This document shows positions 31,824 through 43,000 of a stretch of 64,000 nt of DNA, one piece after another (positions within the stretch are counted from its first letter, which is position 1; each line of letters opens with the position of its first letter). Origin of the DNA: Ichthyophis bannanicus (lineage: Eukaryota > Chordata > Amphibia > Gymnophiona > Ichthyophiidae); contig CM066031.1 of NCBI GenBank assembly GCA_033557465.1, forward strand, positions 1,232,227,312-1,232,291,311, read 5' to 3'. Under the pieces are notes generated by a model that saw only the letters and a program-made list of their open reading frames with translations, made no database searches and had not been told where the DNA came from. Both the position numbers and the translations under genes were made by a program.

Positions 31824-32229
31824 CTCTTCTTTTCGTAATCTACCTCTACCCTACTCCTTTATTTCTACCCAAAACTATATGCAACCAAGTTCTCAAATTT
31901 AGCCAATGTAAATAGTTATCCTAACCAGTTAGCTTTCCTTTACCTCTCTCCATTACATTATTAACTTGTTCTTGTTACTTTTAATTTACTATACAGTTCA
32001 CTTGTAACCCTATTAGCCTATATTGTTAATTGTTCCTTGTAAACAGTTGTAACACACTGTACCAATGTTTCATGTAAACCGTCTTGACTAGTAGAAAGAC
32101 GGTATATAAAAACTGTTAAATAAATAAATAAATAAATAAATGTATATACATATTTACTGTAAATAAATGAGTATTTATGCACTAGGAATGTCTGTGAATG
32201 AAGTCATTCCTTGTTGTCACTTTCTGCTC

Positions 32230-33300
32230 ATATCCTTGGCGTGCAGGGACTCCTACTGTTGGTCTGCCTCCAACCTCCTCATCACAGCCTGGTGGTTTAA
32301 GCTAAAGGCCCCCAGAAGGAGGCAGCTGCAGGTCAGGGCTGGTTTATGGAGCATATCGCAGGCCATGAAGATTGCACTTGTCTTGAAAAAGTGGTAGAGA
32401 ATTCTTCCCCTCCCCAAATCTATTCAGGCACCAGAATCATGCCATAAACAGCCCATAGGTTCTTTCTGTGACTGCTCTTGTTTATTTGTATGCCATGTTG
32501 TAGTGCTCTTGCACTTCTCCCTGGGGCCTGATGATGGGGGGGGGGGCCATAAGCCATGTTTTGAGGGGATATCTCCTATCTCCTGTGAGAGAGAAGGCAG
32601 AGGAAACAAAATTAACCGGGTTAATGGTGGTGTGTGAGGCTGACAGGTAGAGCAGAGATGGGTCTCCTGAGCAGAATGGGTTAAGGGTGGAAAGGGTTCT
32701 GTGGAGAGAAAAGAGAAGTAGTTAGTGTGGAGAGTGCATGTGAGAGGTGCTTGCTTACCTAGTTATCTCACCACTCTCAAAGTGATCATGTATACTTAAC
32801 TGATAGAATGTAGGCATCATGATGGGAACCTAGGAAGCACAGGCAAATATCATTAATGATTTTATAGGCATTGTAGATTAACTGCATGTTTAGGAAATAA
32901 AAGATTTCCTGTTTCTTTAGGTGCCTAGTCCACAACACAGATAGAAGGAACCAGCTCATTAATTGCCTTGATTGCTCCTGCTCAAGGAAAGCAACATATT
33001 GATTGATTCTCCTGAGAAAAATGCTTAGAAAGTGAGCGATGTAGATCAAGGTGGCTGACTGGCATATACTAATGGTGGAACCCAGATGTGTCTGGAAGCT
33101 TGCAGTGCCAAGGAAGGCAAGGGCTATAGTGACCTTCAGGAGCACTGGCAAGGTATGTCTCCTTCAAACAGTGGGCTGTAATGAGCCTCTACCTGGCAGC
33201 CTAGGTGAAGTATGGTCTTCTTGTTAAACCTAAGCCTGCAAAATGTCTTGATCCTCAAACAAATCCAGAATGTACTCTGAACCTTTAAGTCCTCTACAGA
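32230..33300 (-). pseudogene. PIF-Harbinger transposase relic
   Basis: Minus-strand frames show R-L-R-F-N-K-K-T-I-L-H-L, then A-L-A-F-L-G-T-A-S-F-Q-T-H-L-G-S, S-Q/C-Q-S-A-T, I-F-L-R-R-I-N-Q-Y-V-A-F, N-D-I-C-L-C-F-L-G-S-H-H-D-A-Y-I-L, and far downstream F-M-A-C-D-M-L-H-K. This is the order of the Harbinger DDE nuclease: G-S-F-Q, S-x-S-x-x-S, F-P-G-S-x-H-D-A-x-I-x, C-C-x-L-H-N. The D-C-T-H block is damaged (R-H-L-K-K region). Stops follow 32786. No flanking TIR pair could be fixed. Confidence 0.72.
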
Positions 33301-33959
33301 GGGTATCTTCTCCACCTCTGTTACACCTCCCTTCTCCATTCCAGAGCATACAGGAAACATGCACACACCACTCATTGTAGCCACCCTCCCAACACCCTCA
33401 CTACCTGAAACAACGCCACACTCAATATCAACCACTAGACCCACAACCAGCAACCTCACACCCAATAGCAGCATCATTGGAGCTACCTACCCCACCATCA
33501 CAATCAGAATCACAAAGAGAGAGAGACAATCATAGTGAAAGACAGGAAGGACAGGGAAGTAGGGATGGAGAAATAGCAGGGAGAGATAGAAAGAGGAAAA
33601 GGGAAAGAGAAAAGAGAGGGAGATAGTGAGATATGAGCGAGAGGGGCCAAGGGCAGAGGAGAAGGTGACAAAGGAATGTGGGAGTTGGAGTAGAGGACAG
33701 CACAGTAAGAAAGAGACACCGATTGACCACAAATTCTTAAACAAAACTAGCTCTGACCACTCCTACATGCAAGATAAGGTGCTCCATGTTTGACCATTAT
33801 CTGTAATAAAACACCATCATCAAACCCTTGACAACCATATATGTATATGTGTAGGATCATGATTCTCTTAAAAGAACATTATTTTATCCTTATGATAATT
33901 TATTCTCAGATCCATTTACTGAAAGATATGTGATCACTATAATTTAATACTTCATTTCA
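33301..33959. other. Purine-rich and unassigned spacer
   Basis: A strongly purine-rich (GA)n-like tract covers 33510-33720; its complement gives Ser/Leu/Pro-rich frames that are low complexity. The rest is AT-rich with a TATATGTATATG stretch. Nothing else is recognised. Confidence 0.6.
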
Positions 33960-33981
33960 CCATTCACCATGTGCTTCCAGG

Positions 33982-34224
33982 GTAGCGTTCTCCGAAATTC
34001 TTCCCATTCCACGCGCAGGACCCAAAAGGCAGGCAGAGATCCAGCGTCTCAATGTGTGGATGAGACGATGGTGCAAGGATGAGGGTTTTGGATTTGTTAG
34101 GAACTGGGCAACATTCTGGGGAAAGGAGGGGCTCTTCCGAAAGGATGGGCTTCACCTTAACCGGGCTGGAACCAGGCTGCTGGCATTAAGCTTTAAAAAG
34201 GAGATAGAGCAGCTTTTAAACTAG
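33982..34224 (+). pseudogene. CR1 ORF1 C-terminal fragment (esterase-type)
   Basis: The frame reads F-S-E-I-L-P-I-P-R-A-G, E-I-Q-R-L-N-V-W-M-R-R-W-C, GFGFVRNWATFWGKEGLFRK and D-G-L-H-L-N-R-A-G-T-R-L-L-A, ending at TAG. The D-x-x-H pair in D-G-L-H-L is block V of SGNH hydrolases, and CR1 ORF1 proteins are known to carry such an esterase domain. The catalytic Ser of block I would lie upstream and is missing because of 5' truncation. The 81 codons are uninterrupted. Confidence 0.75.
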
Positions 34225-34259
34225 ATAATAGGGGAAAGCCGACAGTCGCCCAAGAGCGG

Positions 34260-36018
34260 ATGGTTAGGAAGAATGTATCCTTGAAGGATACTACCAAAAG
34301 CAGAGAGGTTCCACAAAAGAGTAAAGTAGCCCAAATGCCCTTGAGTATGGAGCAGACAGAGCTTAAAGATCCCAAATTACCCATGTCTACTAATAGCCAA
34401 ATTAATATGAATAAAATACAATCTCTAAAATGCTTGTATGCAAATGCTAGAAGTCTAAAAAATAAGATGGGAGAGTTAGAATATGTAGCACTAAATGAGA
34501 GATTAGATATGATTGGAATATCAGAGACATGGTGGAAGGAGGACAGCCAGTGGGACACTTTGATACCTGGGTACAAATTATATCATAATGATAGAGCTGA
34601 TCAAATTGGTGGAGGGGTTGAGCTCTATGTTAGAGAGGGCATTGAGTCAGAAAGGATGAAAGTTTTGCAGGAAACAAAATTTGCTGTAGAATCTCTATGT
34701 ATTGAAATTCCATATAAAAAGGGGAAGGTGATGGCAGTGGGGGTGTACTATCGACCAACTGGCCAGAATGAACAAATGGATGATGAAATGCTCAAAGAAA
34801 TCAAGGAAGCTAACAAAAGTTAAAGCGCAGTAATAATAATGGGTGATTTCAATTACCCCGGTATCGACTGGGTCAGTGTCATGGCAGGACATGCTAGGGA
34901 GATAAAGTTCCTAGATGACATAAATGACTGCTTCTTGGAGCAGCTGGTTCATGAACTGACCAGAGGGGAAGCCATATTAGACCTAGTCCTTAGTGGAACA
35001 CCAGATCTAGTGCAAGAGATAAGGGTGTTGGGGCCTCTTGGCAATAGTGATCATAGCATGATCGCCTTTGATTTAATTAGTGGAGGAGGGATAGTACGGA
35101 AATCTACAGTACTACCTTTTAACTTTCGAAAGGGAGACTATGATAAAATGAGGAAAATAGTTAAAAAAAACTAAAAGGAGCAGTTGCAAAGGTTAAAGAC
35201 TTACATCAAGCTTGGGTGTTGTTGAAAAATACTATCTTGGCAGCCCAGACAAGCTGTATTCCACCCTTTAAGAAAAGTGGAAGGAAGTCCAAAAAACTGC
35301 CAGCATGATTTAAAGGTGAGGTCCGAGAGGCTGTTGTTGCCAAAAAAGAATCTTTCAGGAAATGGAAAAAAGAGCCAAATGACGAAACCTGGAAACAGCA
35401 CAAACACTGGCAAGTCAAATGCAAGGCATTGATAAAGCAGGCAAAGGGAGAATTTGAGAAGAAGCTTGCTGCGGAAGCAAAAATGCAAAATAAAGATTTT
35501 TTAAAGTACATTCGTAGCAAAAAACCTGTGAGAGAGTCAGTTGGTCCATTAGATGATAGAGGAGTTAAAGGGGCACTAAGAGGCGACAAGGCGATAGCGG
35601 AGAGACTGAATGAATTCTTTGCTTCGGTCTTTACTGAGGAAGATGTAGGGATGTTACCCATGACTGAAGTGGTATTTAAAGGTGTGGAAGAATTGAAGGA
35701 AATATCGATACATCGGGAAGATGTCTTACAACTATTAGATAAACTGAAGAGTAGCAAATCACCTGGGCCGGATGGTATACATCCAAGGGTGTTGAAAGAA
35801 CTGAAATATGAGATTGCAGACCTGCTATTAGTAATCTGTGAACTATCATTAAAATCATCTCTAATACCTGAAGAGTGGATGATCGCCAATGCAACATCAA
35901 TTTTTAAAAAGGGTTCCAGGGGTGATCCGGGAAACTACAGACCGGTGAGCCTCACGTCAGTACTGGGAAAAATTGTGGAAACCATCATAAAGAATAAAAT
36001 TACTCAGCATGTAGATAG
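34260..36018 (+). pseudogene. CR1 ORF2, endonuclease and RT start (frameshifted)
   Basis: The frame 34260-34823 opens with a basic region then C-L-Y-A-N-A-R-S-L-K-N-K, I-G-I-S-E-T-W-W and V-G-V-Y-Y-R-P; a stop follows A-N-K-S. The same domain continues in 34839-35174: M-G-D-F-N-Y-P-G-I-D-W and G-N-S-D-H-S-M-I. Frame breaks lie around 35175-35430. From 35429 the frame gives S-P-G-P-D-G-I-H-P-R-V-L, P-E-E-W and NYRPVSLTSVLGKIVETIIK, then stops at the inserted LTR. Endonuclease catalytic motifs are intact although the gene is broken. Confidence 0.9.
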
Positions 36019-37371
36019 TGTCATACGCCCCCCAGCCCTCCGCCTAGGGGTCAGAGGTTTGGGGCTGCCATGATGTCCTTTATGCAGGAAATGACTATAG
36101 CTTTTACTCCCGCTATGCCTTATGGGAGTGGTAGTTTTTAGTCCTCTGGTAAAAGGATAGCCGTGAGTCAAGTGTTAGGCAAAAATTGACAAGAAAATTT
36201 ATTCCCCTTCCCAAACAGACTTAGTACAGAACAAACAGTACTCTTTACAGGAGCTTTGCTTGAAGGTTATTTTCAGAAACAAAATAGCTGTATTTTCATA
36301 CTCCTGGCTTCCAAAACGTGCAAGGTATTTTTCTCTACAACAAAGTAGTAAATCAAAACAGCTTCTTCTTTTTCCTCAAAGAAGAAGATTCCTTTCCTCT
36401 GCTTTATCTCAGCTCATTCACCCAAATCTTTAGCGAAGAGATTTAATGTCGTCTGCAAGACAGAGCGTACAATCCATTGGAATTTCTTATGAGTCAGCAG
36501 AATAAAATTCCCATTGCATCTCCTCAACCTCAGGGCTTACTGAGCTTTGTTTCAAACTGTTACTGCTAGGCTGGGAATAACCTCTCTCTAAGAAATGGGG
36601 CGTTTCCCCTGGGTACCTTCCTAGATGGTGAGGTTTTGTAAGGTTTGTGCCTGTGGGGATTCTTCCCTGGCTCTCCCCTAGTTCTCTCCAGCTGCTAGGC
36701 AATGCTTTATACCTTTCTGCATTCAATTCCTGCCTAAAGAACTGCCCTAGCTCTTTAGTACAAGCTGAGCATCTTGACTTCCCTGGTTTAGTGTTAGTTT
36801 CCCACCTGTATAGACCTTGAGACCTTTCCTCCGGCAGTGAGATCTGAAGGGCTCCCAATTCTCTCCATCTAGGCAGGTTGCTAGTAACTGGCTGGGCCTT
36901 CTCTCCTGCTTGGTTAGTCTCACTTCCCAAACTACAACCAGGTTCTTCACAGAGTCTCCAACCTTCTGAAGTCTCTGAGCCTCTCCACTTCTCTGAAGCT
37001 CTCCGTGTGCCAGTCTCTCCTTCTTGGCCACTGCTTCCTTCTCTGCCATTCCTTCCACCTCTTTGCTCTCTGCCAGGCCTTCTGCTTCCCTCTTTCTTTG
37101 CCTCCTTCTCCTCCCTTCCTGGAGCTACTGAGCAGCGTTTATCTTTCTCTTCTCTGAAGCTTGGCTCGGCTTTTTTAAACAGGTGACAGTAATCAAACTC
37201 TAAGCTTGCTGCTACATCAGAGATTGGGTGTGTCAGCTCAACTGCTCCCTCTCTCTGCTTGCTTCTCTTGTGCAGACCCTGAGCTGTGTGTGTTGGCTGA
37301 CTGTCATTTTTAAAGGTTAAATCCACCTTTCTTTCTACTTCCATAGGCTCTGCCTGTGCTTCTGTATTACA
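36019..37371 (-). mobile_element. Solo LTR within CR1 RT
   Basis: A 1353-bp block starting TGTCATACGC and ending TATTACA, with ATAG on both sides (36015-36018 and 37372-37375) as a 4-bp target duplication. Removing it restores the CR1 RT sequence GTAGATAGTCATGGCC. AATAAA on the minus strand at 36203-36198 sets the likely sense strand, about 180 bp from the 3' edge. A 285-codon minus frame (37344-36487) rich in Glu, Arg and Ser fills most of it but has no retroviral motif. No internal gag-pol remains, so LTR-LTR recombination is inferred. Confidence 0.8.
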
Positions 37372-37375
37372 ATAG

Positions 37376-38578
37376 TCATGGCCTAATGGGAGACAGCCAA
37401 CATGGCTTTAGACAAGGAAGATCTTGTCTTACTAATCTGTTATGTTTTTTGAAAGTGTGAATAAACAGGTGGACAAAGGTGAGTCAGTTGATATAGTGTA
37501 TCTGGACTTTCAGAAAGCCTTTGACAAAGTCCCTCATCAGAGACTTTTGGCAAAACTAAAGAGTCATGGGATAGGAGGCAGTGTACTACTGTGGATCAGG
37601 AACTGGTTAAAAGATAGAAAGCAGAGGGTTGGGCTAAATGGCCAATTATCCCAATGGAGAAAGGTGAATAGTGGTGTACCCCAGGGATCTGTGCTGGGTC
37701 CGCTGCTTTTTGACATATTCATAAATGACCTGGAAAGTAGAATAACGAGTGAGGTTACCAAATTTGCAGATGACACAAAACTATTTAAAGTTGTTAAAAC
37801 CCAAGAGGATTGTGGAAAATTGCAAGAGGATCTTGATAAATTGGAAGACTGGGCATCAAAATGGCAGATGAAATTTAATGTGGACAAGTGCAAAGTTATG
37901 CACCTAGAGAAGAACAACCCAAACTATGGTTACACGATGCAAAGCTCCACATTAGGAACCACCACCCAGGAAAAAGATTTAGGCGTCATTGTGGATAACA
38001 TGTTAAAACCCTCGGCCCAGTGTGCAGCGGCAGCCAAGAGAGCAAATAGAATGCTAGGTATCATAAGGAAAGGAATGGAAAATAAAACAAAAGATATTAT
38101 AATGCCTCTATACCGTTCCATGGTGAGACCGCACCTTGAATATTGTGTGCAATTCTGGTCGCCGTATCTTAAAAAGGATATAGTGTTATTAGAAAAGCTT
38201 CAGAGAAGAGCCACCAAAATGGTAAAGGGGATGGAAGGATACTCCTATGAAGAAAGGCTAAAAAGGTTAGGGCTCTTTAACCTGGAAAAGTGACGGCTGA
38301 GGGGAGATATGATAGAAGTCTATAAATTAATGAACGGAGTGGAACGGGTAAATGTAGATCGATTGTTTACGTTATCAGAATATAGAAAGACTAGTGGACA
38401 TGCAATGAAGCTACAGGGTAAACTATTTAAGACTAATAAAATAAAATATTTTTTCACTCAACGTGTAATCAAACTCTGGAATTTGTTACCGGAGGATGTA
38501 GTAAAGGCTGTTAGTGTAGCTGGGTTTAAAAAAGGTTTGGACAAGTTCCTGGAGGAAAGGTCCATAAACCATTATTAA
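37376..38578 (+). pseudogene. CR1 ORF2, RT core and C-terminus
   Basis: Continues the interrupted [67 protein letters not shown] and [17 protein letters not shown]. One frame change lies at 37440 and a TGA at 38291 before [11 protein letters not shown]. The A-D-D active site is intact. The C-terminal tail ends [13 protein letters not shown]. Confidence 0.92.
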
Positions 38579-38755
38579 GAAGGGACCCAGGATGTCAATG
38601 CTTGACCCAGTACAAGCATTGCAGAACCTGTGTCTTTTGGGGAAACTGCTAGGTATGTATGACCTAGATTGGCCACTGTTGGAAACAGGATACTGGGCTT
38701 GATGGACCTTGGTCTGACCCGGTATGGCATATTTTATGTTCTTATGTTCTTCTGT

Positions 38756-39777
38756 TCTTATTAGATAAACTGAAGAGTAGCAAATCACCTGGGCTGGATG
38801 GTATACATCCAAGGGCGTTGAAAGAACTGAAATATGAGATTGCAGACCTGCTATTAGTAATCTGTGAACTATCATTAAAATCATCTGTAATACCTGAAGA
38901 TTGGAGGATAGCGAACGTAACACCAATTTTTAAAAAGGGTTCCATGGGTGATCCGGGAAACTACAGACAGGTGAGCCTGACCTCAGTACAGGGAAAAATG
39001 GTAGAAACCATCATAAAGAACAAAATTGCTGAACATGTAGATACTCATGGCTTAACGGCTTAATGGGAGACAGCCAACATGGCTTTAGACAAGGAAGATC
39101 TTGTCTTACTAATCTATTATGTTTTTTTGAAGGTGTGAATAAACAGGTAGACAAAGGTGAGTCGGTTGATATAGTGTATTTGGACTTTCAGAAAGCCTTT
39201 GACAAGGTCCCTCATCAGAGACTTGTGGCAAAACTAAAGAGTCATGGGATAGGAGGCAGTGTACAACTGTGGATCAGGAACTGGTTAAAAGATAGAAAGC
39301 AGAGGGTAGGGCTAAGTGGCCAATTTTCTCAATGCAGAAAGGTGAATAGTGGTGTACCCCAGGGATCTGTGCTGGGTCCTCTGCTTTTTGACATATTCAT
39401 AAATGACCTGGAAAAGGGAATAACGAGTGAGGTTATCAAATTTTCAGATGACACAAAACTATTTAAAGTTGTTAAAACCCAAGAGGATTGTGGAAAATTG
39501 CAAGAGGATCTTGATAAATTGGAAGACTGGGAATCAAAATGGCAGATGAAATTTAATGTGGACAAGTGCAAATTTATGCACCTAGGGAAGAACAACCCAA
39601 ACTATGGTTGTGCAATGCAAGGTTCCACATTAGGAACCACCACCCAGGAAAAAGATTTAGGCATCATTGTGGATAATATGTTAAAACCCTCCGCCCAGTG
39701 TGCAGCGGCGGCCAAGAGAGCAAATAGAATGCTAGGAATCATAAGGAAAGGAATGGAAAATAAAACAAAGGGTATTA
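38756..39777 (+). mobile_element. Second CR1 copy, 5' part (split by L2)
   Basis: Starts abruptly at L-D-K-L-K-S-S-K-S-P-G right at the octamer tail of the previous CR1. It carries the RT in two frames (38818-39063 and 39063-39845): [44 protein letters not shown] and F-S-D-D-T-K-L-F where the Ala of FADD has become Ser. It breaks at 39777 inside N-K-T-K-G-I-I, exactly where L2 copy 2 begins, and resumes at 43846. Confidence 0.92.
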
Positions 39778-40081
39778 TAATTTATTTATTTATTTTATTT
39801 AACAGTATTTCTATACCGCCTTATCCTATAATCAAGGCGGCGTAACAGCAATACAATCAAAAGTGGTGGACGTGTATTTCATGCAGTGAAAGAAGTGTCA
39901 TGATTTGCATGTAAGAAGTTAGTGTATTAGATTAGGTTGAGCTATGTACATTGTGCGCTATTGTACAGCATGAGCTATAATACATTGTTCTATACAATTA
40001 GGGGTTAAGATATATCATGTACCGTTGTACAATTTCTTATCAGGGTTGGAAGGGGTAAGTTGGTAGTTCCTGTTAGTACGG

Positions 40082-43000
40082 TTAAGTGACGTGTCCATAG
40101 TGTTCTATGAACAGTGTTGTCTTCAGCTGTTTGCGAAAGTTCTTGAGGTCCATTGTCGATCTCAGTTCGTCTGGGAGGGAGTTCCATATTGTTGGGGCAG
40201 CCAGGGAGAGAGTTCTCTCTGTGGTGTCCTTGCATGTTTTTCTGAAGTCACTTGGGGTGTTGACTCTGTTGGAGGTTCCCTTTCTTCTTGGGCGAGTGCT
40301 GGTGTCTGGTTGTATGAGGGTGTGCAGGCTGTTGGCTGAAGTGTGGTGTTTGATCTTGAATATGTTTATGATTGTTTTGTATTTGATGCGTGAACTGATT
40401 GGGAGCCAGTGTAGGTCTTTTAGAACAGGGGTAATGTGTTCATGTCTTGATGATCCAGATATGATGCGGGCTGCAGTTTTTTGTGCTAGTTGTAGTGGTT
40501 TGAGTGTTTGTTTTGCTAGCCCAAGGTAGATGGGGTTGCAGAAATCCAGTAAGGGAGTAATTAGAGCTTGGCATACTGTACGGAAGTGTTCTGTGGCGAG
40601 GAGGGGTTTAAGTCTTCTGATGATTTTCATCCTGTGGTGTGCATTTTTGATTGTTTTGCTTACGTGTGTTTTGAGATTCAGTTCGTTGTCCAGGGTCACT
40701 CCGAGGTATTTTACTTCCGATTTCATTGGTATGGTTGTGTTTTGTACTCTGATGTCTGGTGGGTGGATGAAATCTTGGTTGCGAGTGATTATTAGTGCCT
40801 CAGTCTTGTTGTAGTTGATTGCGAGGTTGTTGTCTTTACACCATCTTGTCATTTGTGTGAGGCAGTCAGTTATTTTAGAGTAGTCAGGGTTGTCAGTTGA
40901 GATAGGCGTGTATATCATAATATCATCTGCATAGATTGTATATTGGATGCTGTTCGCTTTCAGGATGTCACATATTGGCTGGATGTATATGTTGAACAGT
41001 AGTGCCGAGAGGGCGGACCCTTGAGGCACTCCTTGGAGGACTTTTATGGGTTGAGAGGTGTTGTGGCCTACCTTGACCTGTATCTGCCTGTCGGTCAGGT
41101 ATGATTGGAACCATTTTAGTGTGGTACCATGAAGCCCAATGTTCTTTAGTCTTTCCAGGAGAGTCTGGTGGGCTACTGTGTCGAATGCTGAAGAGATGTC
41201 AATGAAGATCATTAGGATACCTTTTTTGGTGTTGTCTATGATTCGGAGGATGTTGTCGAAGAGGTAGATCAGCAGTGTTTTGACTCCATGGTTGGGGCGA
41301 AAGCCGTGTTGGTTGTCATCTAGAAGAGCATGGTTGTCGATGTGTTCCTGTAGTTGTTGTTGTGCTGATTTTTCTATGATTTTTGCTAGAAAGGGTATGC
41401 TGGATATTGGTCGGTATGCTGCTGGGTTGTTCTTGTCTAGGGTTGTTTTCTTTGGTATTGGTCGTACTGTAGCTAGCTTTAGTTGATCTGGCATGAGTCC
41501 TTGGGTGAGGGAGTTGTGCACCATGTTGTGTATGAAGTGGATGAAGCTTGATTTGGTGGCTTTGATCCATGACACTGGGCACGGGTCTGTAGGAGCAGTG
41601 CTTGTTTTGATTGCTGAGATGATGTGGGAGAGCTGTTCTGTTGAGGGTGAGCAGAATGTGTCCCAGGTCTTAGGGTGTGGGTCAGTCTGAGTTGATGTGC
41701 TAGGCGTTGTTGGTGCTGCAGAGTAAAATTTTTCCTTGATATGGTCAGCAAATTTTTGTGGGTCTATTCGTACTTCCTCCTCCGACCTTTGCTCCTTTGT
41801 GAGGATTTTCACTATTTCGAATAGCTCTCTGGGTTTGTTTACGGAGGTATTTATCATGTTTGTATGGTATTCTCTTTTTGATTGGTTGATGTGTTCATTG
41901 TATTGTTTTTGCTTTGTTAGGTATAGCTGCTGGTTTTCATCAGCCTTGGATTTTCTCCATCTCCGTTCAATCTTTCTGAGTTCTCTTTTTTCTTGTCGTA
42001 TGATTGTGGAGTACCATGGCTCGTGTTGTCTCTTGTTGTGACGGTGCTTCTTTGGTCTGGCAACTGTTGCTGTGGCGGTGTTGGATAGTGTGTTGTTCCA
42101 GTTGGTGATTTGAGTCTCCAGGTCATCCGTTTCTGTGGTCAGTTGTTGTATCGTGTCCTGTAGGAAAGCGTCTCTGTCGAAGTTCTTGAATCGTCTTTGT
42201 GTGGGTGTGTTGTCCGTTTGTTCGTTGAGATTGTCCTTTTGTAGTTGCAGCTTTATCTTGATTATGTAGTGGTCTGACCATGGAACTGGGGTGATGGTGG
42301 GTGTTGCTATTAGACCTCTGGATGTTAGGTAGCTGGTTGCGAAGATGAGGTCTGGGGTAGAGCCGTGCCTGTGCATTGGGGCGACGACGAATTGGGTGAA
42401 TTGAAGTGCGGTCATTGCTTGGAGGAAGGCTTCTGCATCTTTGTTGTTGGTGGACTTGAGGTTGAAGTCTCCTAGCAGTAGCATGGGCTTGTTAGTTGCG
42501 GTGATGGCGCATACTGCTTCGAGCGTTGCGGCTAGTTCATCAGGTGTGGCTCTGGGTGCTCTGTAGGTTAGGCAGAGTGCCATGTGTTTGTTCACGATGC
42601 TGAGTGTGTTACCTTGTGGTGTGTCGGTGGAGCTCTGAGTTTTGAACTTTAGGTTCTTCTTTGCAATTATCAATACTCCTCCTCCACGTTTGTGGGTGCG
42701 TGGGCAGTTGTATGCTGTGTATGTGTCTGGTACCAATTGATTGAGAAGAACGTTGTTGGTGGGATTGAGCCAAGTCTCTGTTATGCAAAGTATGTCTGAC
42801 TGGTGGTCTTCTATGTGGTCTGCTATAGTGTGTATCTTGTTGCATATGGATCTTGCGTTTATGAGCTCTATGGTTGTATGCTTTGTGGGCTTAGTTGTTT
42901 TGTGTGCTTCCTTTGAACGTAGTGAGTGGGAGTGTGATTTGTGTGTGTTTTTTCTTTTTGTCATTGATGTGTTGTGTGTGGCAGAATGAGTGCACTGTGG

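Larger units (their letters stand above)
28520..32141 (+). mobile_element. Near full-length L2 LINE, copy 1
   Basis: Comprises a 5'UTR with three degenerate units of 53-59 bp (28525-28690), an uninterrupted ORF2 (28749-31823), a 320-bp 3'UTR, a stem-loop (32079-32102: CCGTCTT with AAGACGG around a 10-base loop) and a (TAAA)n tail ending about 32141. The intact frame implies a young copy. It separates the unassigned DNA at 25-28 kb from the Harbinger relic. Confidence 0.88.
33960..38755 (+). mobile_element. CR1 LINE, long copy with ORF1 end and ORF2
   Basis: Runs from the end of ORF1 through a frameshifted ORF2 to the typical 3'UTR and TTATGTTC-type tail. It is interrupted at 36019-37371 by a solo LTR; on both sides the RT frame joins at H-G-L-M-G-D-S-Q-H-G-F. 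Another CR1 copy begins immediately at its tail. Blocks match chicken-type CR1 throughout. It is 5'-truncated within ORF1. Confidence 0.93.

Noticed and set aside
33487..33744. Leu/Ser-rich minus frames resembling membrane proteins
   Set aside because: All three frames over this tract are open because of a simple GA-rich sequence; it is low complexity.
36487..37344. 285-codon minus-strand frame as a host gene or env-like gene
   Set aside because: It is confined to the solo LTR and rich in E, R, S and G with no signal peptide, membrane segment or known motif.
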